Below are positions 58,618 to 64,000 of a DNA stretch of 64,000 nucleotides, piece after piece (position 1 is the stretch's first letter; each line of letters begins with the position of its first letter). Position numbers and translations under genes: made by a program. This DNA is from Paludibacter sp. 47-17 (GTDB lineage Bacteria > Bacteroidota > Bacteroidia > Bacteroidales > Paludibacteraceae). The notes beneath the pieces were generated by a model. The model did not search any database. It was not told the DNA's origin and saw only the letters and a list, made by a program, of their open reading frames with translations. The stretch is from assembly GCA_001898935.1 (NCBI GenBank), contig MKVT01000019.1, forward strand, positions 1 through 64,000. The letters run 5' to 3'.

Positions 58618-60033
58618 ATGAACAGACTTGATTTTTTAAAGCGGATGGCCTGGGCGCTGGGCGGAGCAACCGTGCTGGGAGCCGACACGACCCTTTTGCA
58701 TGCCGCTCCGAGTGATAAGAATATTATGCCCCGGCAGGGAGAAGCATTCGATGAGTTTAAGGCCGATATTCAGGGATTGGATGCGCGGGTGGATAAACCG
58801 GTTACGGTTATCATTATTGGCGCCGGGGGACGTGGAAATGCCTATGCCACGTATGCAAAGCGGTTTCCATCGGCAATGCGTATTGTAGGCGTCTCCGACA
58901 TCAACGAAAGCCGGCGGAAGAAAATGGCCGATGCCTTCTCCGTTAAAAAAGAAAATCAGTTCGGCGATTTTTCCGAAGTGTTTAAACGGCCCAGGCTCGC
59001 CGATGCGGTTGTCATCAGCACCCCCGACGACGTACATTATGCACCCTGTATGCTGGCGCTCGAAAAAGGTTACCAGGTATTGCTCGAAAAGCCGATAGCT
59101 CCTACCGAAAAAGAATGTACCGACATCCTGGCTGCCGCCAAAAAACACGACCGCATCGTGGCAGTATGCCATGTGTTGCGGTATGCTCCCTATTTTATAG
59201 CGCTCAAACAGGCAGTCGACTCGGGAGTGATTGGCGATGTGGTTTCGGTGCAACACCTCGAACCCATCCTGTTCGACCATATGGCGCACTCCTATGTGCG
59301 GGGCAACTGGCACAATTCGAAAGAAACCACCCCGATTATTCTGGCGAAATCCTGTCACGACCTGGACATTATCCGCTGGCTGGTGGGTAAACCCTGTACA
59401 CAGATTTCGGCCGACGGAAGCCTGAGCTACTTCAAGGCATCACGCATGCCGGCCGGTGCTCCTGCCTTCTGTACCGATGGTTGTCCGCACGAGTCGACCT
59501 GCCCGTATTCGGCCATCGACATCTATGTGCGCCGCAAACGTATGCTCAAAGTGTTCGATTTACCGGAAGAAAAAGATGAATTGATCCTCGAAAAACTGCG
59601 TACCACCAACTATGGCCGGTGTGTGTTCCGTTGCAACAACGATCAGCCCGATCATTACGTAAGTACGATGGTGTTCGAAGGCGATGTTACCGCCTCGTTC
59701 AACATGGAAGCATTTACGTCCTATTCGGGCCGGCGTACCCGCATCATGGGTACACAGGGCGATATTGTGGGCGACATGACCGAATTTGTGATTACCGACT
59801 TCCGTACGAAGAAAAAAACGGTATGGAACCAAAAGGTAGAAGAACTGGAAGCCTATAAGGATGCCGGCCACGGTGGTGGTGATCTCGGTTTGGTTCGCGA
59901 TTTCGTGAAGGCTGTAGCGGCCGGAAATGCCTCCTTGCTTTCGAGCAGTATCGATGCCTCGGTCGAAAGCCATGTGATGGGATTCCGGGCCGAAGAAAGC
60001 CGTCGGTCGATGAAAAAAATAGCAATCCACTAA
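58618..60033 (+). CDS. Gfo/Idh/MocA-family oxidoreductase with degenerate Tat-like leader
   Basis: 471 residues. Rossmann motif 'VIIIGAGGRGNAYA' at about 62-75, 'VGVSDI', 'VISTPDDVHY', 'LLEKPIAPTEKE' (conserved lysine) and 'KSCHDLDIIRWL' (conserved histidine) place it firmly in the NAD(P)-dependent sugar/inositol dehydrogenase family. The N-terminus (NRLDFLKRMAWALGGATVLGADTTLLHA) looks like the RRxFLK twin-arginine leader of many Bacteroidota members, but the second arginine is Leu. Four cysteines in 'CTDGCPHESTC' and nearby may bind metal. It probably oxidises a sugar or polyol from the locus. Export is uncertain. The next gene starts 5 bases after its stop. Confidence 0.85.
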   Translation: MNRLDFLKRMAWALGGATVLGADTTLLHAAPSDKNIMPRQGEAFDEFKADIQGLDARVDKPVTVIIIGAGGRGNAYATYAKRFPSAMRIVGVSDINESRRKKMADAFSVKKENQFGDFSEVFKRPRLADAVVISTPDDVHYAPCMLALEKGYQVLLEKPIAPTEKECTDILAAAKKHDRIVAVCHVLRYAPYFIALKQAVDSGVIGDVVSVQHLEPILFDHMAHSYVRGNWHNSKETTPIILAKSCHDLDIIRWLVGKPCTQISADGSLSYFKASRMPAGAPAFCTDGCPHESTCPYSAIDIYVRRKRMLKVFDLPEEKDELILEKLRTTNYGRCVFRCNNDQPDHYVSTMVFEGDVTASFNMEAFTSYSGRRTRIMGTQGDIVGDMTEFVITDFRTKKKTVWNQKVEELEAYKDAGHGGGDLGLVRDFVKAVAAGNASLLSSSIDASVESHVMGFRAEESRRSMKKIAIH

Positions 60034-60038
60034 ATGCA

Positions 60039-61049
60039 ATGAAAATAAATCGGTTCTGGATTGCTCTGGTTTTGTTCCCGGTGTTGGCGAATGCCGGGAA
60101 CATTACCTTTATGACGTATAACCTGCTCACGAATAGCGGATTGAACTTTCAATCGCTGCGCATTGCCCGCCACGCACAGCTTATTGCAGCTACCGGAGCC
60201 GATGTGGTGGCTGTGCAGGAAGTAGTGGGAGCGGCCAATTTCAACACCCTGAAAAACAATTCTGGACTATCGGGGTCGTGGTTCGACATAGCAGGAAACG
60301 GATACGGCATTGGTGTGCTCTGGAATCCGGCCTTAGGAAACCCCACCCTAACCAATGTGAAGGTAAACCCCACACCCGGTTCCACCGACAAGGAAAGCCG
60401 CGCCTACATCATTGCCGAATTTCCCCATTTTTACTTTATCTCCACCCATTACAGCCTCAATGCCGTCGATCGCGACACCATGACGGCCCGCATGATCCGT
60501 TTTGCCAACCAGGCCGGAAAAACGGTGTTCGTAGCCGGCGATTTTAATGCTCAGCCCACCTACCGGGCAATGGTCACCTTTAAGAACAACCATTTTGCGA
60601 TTCTGAACGATCTTGCTGAATACACCTATCCCAGCTCAGCACCCGCTTCGGTTATCGACATGATACTCGGTTACCGGAAAAACAGTACCGATGCCCCATA
60701 TACCGTTGTTTCACGGGGCATTCCCGTACCTCCCGCCGGCCTGGTGCTGAAAGATATTTCCGATCACCTGCCCTACCTGGTCAAAGTAAATCTTCAGGCA
60801 GAAGCCCCCAACGCTACTCCTGCACCTCCCACCGCATCCATCCGCCTTGGTATGCTCGGCCGCAAGCTGAGCATCAGTTCACCCGGCAATCCCCTGCACA
60901 TCGAGGTATATACCCTCAACGGTTCATGCATAACCCGGCTTAGCACCCACAGCAATGCCGACATCGACTTAGCTCCCGGCTCGGGGAGTTTATTGATTGT
61001 ATCGGTCAATGGGGAAAGGTATAAGGTGGGGAGAAGCAGCGAAGAGTGA
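60039..61049 (+). CDS. EEP-family enzyme, copy 3, with C-terminal sorting domain
   Basis: 336 residues with a signal peptide (1-18). EEP motifs: 'FMTYNLLTNS', 'AVQEVVG', 'STHYSLN', 'AGDFNAQP', 'VIDMILGY' and 'ISDHLPYLV'. Residues about 270-336 are an added T9SS-like tail ('LHIEVYTLNGSCITRLS', 'GSLLIVSVNGERYKV'), which the other two copies lack. This copy should be sent to the cell surface or medium, so it may make the first cut in the polymer. Co-transcribed with the oxidoreductase gene 5 bases upstream; last gene of the locus. Confidence 0.83.
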   Translation: MKINRFWIALVLFPVLANAGNITFMTYNLLTNSGLNFQSLRIARHAQLIAATGADVVAVQEVVGAANFNTLKNNSGLSGSWFDIAGNGYGIGVLWNPALGNPTLTNVKVNPTPGSTDKESRAYIIAEFPHFYFISTHYSLNAVDRDTMTARMIRFANQAGKTVFVAGDFNAQPTYRAMVTFKNNHFAILNDLAEYTYPSSAPASVIDMILGYRKNSTDAPYTVVSRGIPVPPAGLVLKDISDHLPYLVKVNLQAEAPNATPAPPTASIRLGMLGRKLSISSPGNPLHIEVYTLNGSCITRLSTHSNADIDLAPGSGSLLIVSVNGERYKVGRSSEE

Positions 61050-61161
61050 TGTCGTGGTGGATGAGAAGATAGAATGCGTTTATGCTCAACAGAGAAAGTT
61101 TTAGACATACTCGTTCTGCAAATAAAATTAACAAACAAGTCCAAATATGAATAGTATTTTG

Positions 61162-61169
61162 TAGTTTTG
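61162..61169 (+). promoter_or_regulatory. Possible -7 box upstream of hsdM
   Basis: TAGTTTTG at 61162-61169 matches TAnnTTTG, 32 bases before the ATG. No TTTG is found at the expected -33 distance, so the call rests on one box. Confidence 0.35.
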
Positions 61170-61201
61170 TGGGATTGAATTGAGAGAACAAAAACTATAA
61201 A

Positions 61202-63661
61202 ATGGCTATCAAAAAATCGGAGTTATACAGCACTCTTTGGAAAAGCTGTGATGAATTGCGTGGAGGAATGGATGCCAGCCAGTACAAAGACTATGTGCTG
61301 GTGGTTTTGTTTGTAAAATACGTAAGCGATAAATATAAAAACGATCCGGATTCGTTGATAGAAATTCCCGAAGGATGCGGTTTCGATGATTTTGTAGCGC
61401 TGAAAGGAAAATCGAATATCGGAGAAGAAATCAACAAGAAAATGGCTGCCCTGGCTGAGGCCAATGATTTAAGCGGCGTGATCAATGTGGCCGATTTCTG
61501 TGATGAGCAAAAACTCGGTAAAGGCAAGGATTTGGTCGATACGGTGAGTAATCTGATTGGAGTGTTTCAATCCTCCGGATTGGATTTTGGGAAGAACCGC
61601 GCCAACGACGACGACCTGATGGGCGATGCCTACGAGTACCTGATGAAACATTTCGCCAGCGAGAGCGGCAAAAGCAAGGGACAGTTTTACACGCCTGCCG
61701 AAGTTAGCCGGGTGATGGCCAAAGTAATAGGCCTGCAAAACACCAACAGCAAGAAAACCACTATTTACGACCCTGCCTGTGGATCAGGCTCTTTGCTGCT
61801 CCGGGCTTTGTCGGAGACACCCCACGGTGCTACACTTTACGGACAAGAAAAGGACAGCGCCACGGTTGGTTTGGCCAAGATGAATATGATTTTGCATGGC
61901 GAAGAGCTGGCAGATATCCGGCAGGGCGATACCATCAACAATCCGCAGTTTAAATCGGCAGATGACAGTAGTGCCCTGGCTACATACGATTTTGTGGTCG
62001 CCAATCCACCTTTCTCCACCAAGTCATGGCTGAAAAGTGCCAAGGAAGAAGATGAATTCGGCCGGTGGAACAGCACCATCGGCGTGCCACCTGAGAAAAA
62101 CGGCGATTATGCCTTTTTGCTGCATATTATCCGTAGTCTGAACCGCAACGGACAGGGAGCCTGTATTTTACCGCACGGTGTATTGTTCAGGGGAAATGCA
62201 GAAGCAACGATTCGTAAATACATCGTTGAAAAAGGCTATATCAAAGGTATTATCGGTTTACCTGCCAACCTGTTTTATGGTACCGGTATTCCAGCCTGTA
62301 TCATTGTGCTCGATAAAAAAGATGCTGCCAATCGCAAAGGCATTTTTATGATTGATGCCAAGGCAGGATATGCTAAGGATGGTCCTAAAAACCGACTGCG
62401 TGAGCAGGATGTGCGCCGCATTGTGGATGTGTGGCATGCGCATAAGCCGGTGGCACATTTCGCCCGTTTCGTGGAGAAGGAAGAAATTGTGCGCAACGAT
62501 TATAATTTAAACCTGCCCCGCTACATTGAATCGGAAGATGCTGAAATTCTGCAGGACATCGAAGCACATCTCCGGGGAGGGTTGCCGCAACACGACATCG
62601 AACAACTGCAGCATTACTGGGATGCCTGTCCGGCGCTGAAAGATACATTGTTTGCGCCCATTACCGACCGACCGGGCTATTTCCGGCTACTGTGCGATAA
62701 GTCGTTGATACGTGAAACCGTACAGCAGCACCCCGATTTTGTGGCGCAAACTGTAGTCTATCAAACTCACTTCAACGAATGGAAAACACAGGTGTTACCC
62801 ATGCTCGAAAGTATGGGTGCCGATACCCGTCCCGCGAAACTGATACAGGAAATCAGTGACCTCTTGCTGGAGAAATTCAGGGGTGATGTGTTGCTCGTAG
62901 AATCCTACGATGTATATGAACAATTGATGACCTACTGGAACGAAACCATGCAGGACGACAGCTATCTGATTGTAGCTGAAGGCTGGAAAGCAACCTTATA
63001 CACGCCGCAACCGGCAGCCAAAAAGGATAAAGAAGGTAACCTGAAAGCCGTTAAGCAAAAAGTACCAGTTACGCCCGAAGATGTTGTATGCGATTTATTG
63101 CCCGTTTCGATTGTCATCGATACATACTTTTCCGAGCTCAAAGCATTGACTATTGCTGCCGAAGAAAAAATAGCCGAAAATGAAACAGCGTTAAGCGAGC
63201 TGCTCGCAGAAGAAGCCGATAATTATCTCGACAGCACCAACTTTGCCAACGATACCATTAACGACGGCAATGTAAAGAAACGCATCCACGACCTGAAAGG
63301 TACACCCGATGCAGAAGCCGAAATTACTGTGCTCGAAAAATACCTGCAATTGAAAGAAGACATAGCCGATGCGAAACGGGTATTGAAAGTTATCAAAGGC
63401 GATTTGTTGAAGAAGTTGACTGACAAATACAATGCGTTAACCGAAACAGAAACCCGCTCATTAGTCATTGAGAAAAAGTGGTTCGCCACCCTATCCGAAC
63501 GCCTCAACACCGAGATGCAGCAAATCAGCCAGAACCTCACTACCCGTGTAAGCGAACTGGCCGAACGCTACGAGCAAACGCTTACGGAAATTGACTGGGA
63601 GATTGTGGAGTTGGAGGAAAAAGTAAAGGGTCATTTGCAAAAAATGGGATTTATGCTGTAA
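61202..63661 (+). CDS. hsdM: Type I restriction-modification DNA methyltransferase subunit HsdM
   Basis: 819 residues. An HsdM N-terminal helical domain ('LYSTLWKSCDELRGGMDASQYKDYVLVVLFVKYVSDKY') leads into the N6-adenine methyltransferase: 'KGQFYTPAEVSRVM', motif I 'DPACGSGSLLLRA' (Asp190) and motif IV 'NPPF' (Asn268-Phe271). After about residue 480 come a 150-residue extra domain and a long charged helical region (about 640-800) that looks coiled-coil. E. coli HsdM has about 530 residues; longer forms like this one exist. It methylates host DNA with HsdS, whose gene starts 3 bases later. hsdR is not in the window. Confidence 0.93.
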   Translation: MAIKKSELYSTLWKSCDELRGGMDASQYKDYVLVVLFVKYVSDKYKNDPDSLIEIPEGCGFDDFVALKGKSNIGEEINKKMAALAEANDLSGVINVADFCDEQKLGKGKDLVDTVSNLIGVFQSSGLDFGKNRANDDDLMGDAYEYLMKHFASESGKSKGQFYTPAEVSRVMAKVIGLQNTNSKKTTIYDPACGSGSLLLRALSETPHGATLYGQEKDSATVGLAKMNMILHGEELADIRQGDTINNPQFKSADDSSALATYDFVVANPPFSTKSWLKSAKEEDEFGRWNSTIGVPPEKNGDYAFLLHIIRSLNRNGQGACILPHGVLFRGNAEATIRKYIVEKGYIKGIIGLPANLFYGTGIPACIIVLDKKDAANRKGIFMIDAKAGYAKDGPKNRLREQDVRRIVDVWHAHKPVAHFARFVEKEEIVRNDYNLNLPRYIESEDAEILQDIEAHLRGGLPQHDIEQLQHYWDACPALKDTLFAPITDRPGYFRLLCDKSLIRETVQQHPDFVAQTVVYQTHFNEWKTQVLPMLESMGADTRPAKLIQEISDLLLEKFRGDVLLVESYDVYEQLMTYWNETMQDDSYLIVAEGWKATLYTPQPAAKKDKEGNLKAVKQKVPVTPEDVVCDLLPVSIVIDTYFSELKALTIAAEEKIAENETALSELLAEEADNYLDSTNFANDTINDGNVKKRIHDLKGTPDAEAEITVLEKYLQLKEDIADAKRVLKVIKGDLLKKLTDKYNALTETETRSLVIEKKWFATLSERLNTEMQQISQNLTTRVSELAERYEQTLTEIDWEIVELEEKVKGHLQKMGFML

Positions 63662-63664
63662 GCT

Positions 63665-64000
63665 ATGGAAGATAGTAAAAAAACATATTTAGATACAGAG
63701 TTTGGGAAAATACCTTCTGATTGGGTTTATTGTACTTTTAAAGATGTATTAAATACTTTTTCTAGTGGAGCAACACCTTACAGAGCAATTCCCGAATACT
63801 ACAAAGGAAAAATCAGATGGATATCCAGTGGAGAACTAAACTATAATGTTATTTATGATACAATAGAACACATTTCAGAAACTGCGGTAAAAAATACAAA
63901 TTTAAAAATGCATGAATCGGGTACATTTCTAATGGCTATTACTGGCCTTGAAGCAGAAGGTACCAGAGGTAGGTGTGCAATAGTAGGTGCACCGTCAACC
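63665..64000 (+). CDS. hsdS: Type I restriction-modification specificity subunit HsdS (3' truncated by window)
   Basis: The 112 visible residues run open to the window edge. 'FGKIPSDWVYCTFKDVLNTFSSGATP', 'YYKGKIRWISSGELN', 'ISETAVKNTNLKM' and 'GTFLMAITGLEAEGTRGRCAIVG' are the start of a target recognition domain of HsdS, which sets the DNA sequence recognised. It starts 3 bases after hsdM. The DNA is clearly more AT-rich than hsdM, as is common where recognition domains have been exchanged by recombination. Confidence 0.88.
   Translation, partial: MEDSKKTYLDTEFGKIPSDWVYCTFKDVLNTFSSGATPYRAIPEYYKGKIRWISSGELNYNVIYDTIEHISETAVKNTNLKMHESGTFLMAITGLEAEGTRGRCAIVGAPST

Overview
The window comes from a Bacteroidota genome, most likely order Bacteroidales. 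The evidence is two SusC/SusD pairs, each preceded by an ECF sigma factor and a FecR anti-sigma factor; many Bacteroidota-type lipoproteins; several C-terminal type IX secretion (T9SS) sorting domains; and promoters of the TTTG / TAnnTTTG type. T9SS cargo points away from the genus Bacteroides itself and towards families such as Dysgonomonadaceae, Paludibacteraceae or Tannerellaceae. That placement is inference. No rRNA, tRNA, CRISPR array, transposase or integrase was seen.

Layout. (1) 1-1585: AT-rich left end with the tail of a T9SS-type protein and a secreted M43-type metalloprotease, then a 400-base non-coding stretch with two hairpins. (2) 1989-17745: a GC-richer carbohydrate catabolism block on the + strand with no SusCD. 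It holds a large glycoside-hydrolase-like protein, a beta-propeller + GH2 + malectin + CBM-like fusion, a lamin-tail/CotH-kinase/T9SS protein, a LacZ-type GH2, a DapA-family aldolase and a sodium:solute symporter. (3) 17837-35487: a complete polysaccharide utilization locus (PUL): ECF sigma, FecR, SusC with STN domain, SusD, two secreted T9SS proteins, a polygalacturonase-like lipoprotein, a GH43-like lipoprotein and a 1582-residue esterase + GH97 + polygalacturonase-like protein. The enzyme set suggests an acetylated pectin-like or alpha-galactosyl glycan. (4) 35668-43511: an iron acquisition cluster resembling the Bacteroides xenosiderophore (Xus) system. A DUF4374 lipoprotein and a TonB receptor lie on the - strand; ankyrin, DUF2271 and PepSY-flavodoxin proteins lie on the + strand. 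The two arms diverge from one compact promoter region, and a 45-bp tandem repeat array fills the last intergenic gap. (5) 43773-61049: a second SusCD locus (ECF sigma, FecR, SusC, SusD) with no recognisable glycoside hydrolase. It carries three secreted endonuclease/exonuclease/phosphatase (EEP) family enzymes, two unknown lipoproteins, a GntP-family permease, a glycerate 2-kinase, a beta-helix protein and a Gfo/Idh/MocA oxidoreductase. (6) 61202-64000: the start of a type I restriction-modification locus (hsdM, partial hsdS).

How the genes work together. In regions 3 and 5 the STN domain of SusC, FecR and the ECF sigma factor should form a trans-envelope circuit that switches on the locus when substrate binds. 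In region 2 surface and periplasmic hydrolases would release sugars or sugar acids for the symporter and aldolase. In region 5 extracellular phosphodiester cleavage would feed SusCD, and a small hydroxy acid, probably glycerate, would be imported and phosphorylated. Region 5 is the best candidate for an undescribed system. The 1582-residue three-enzyme protein of region 3 and the propeller-GH2 fusion of region 2 are the most unusual single proteins.
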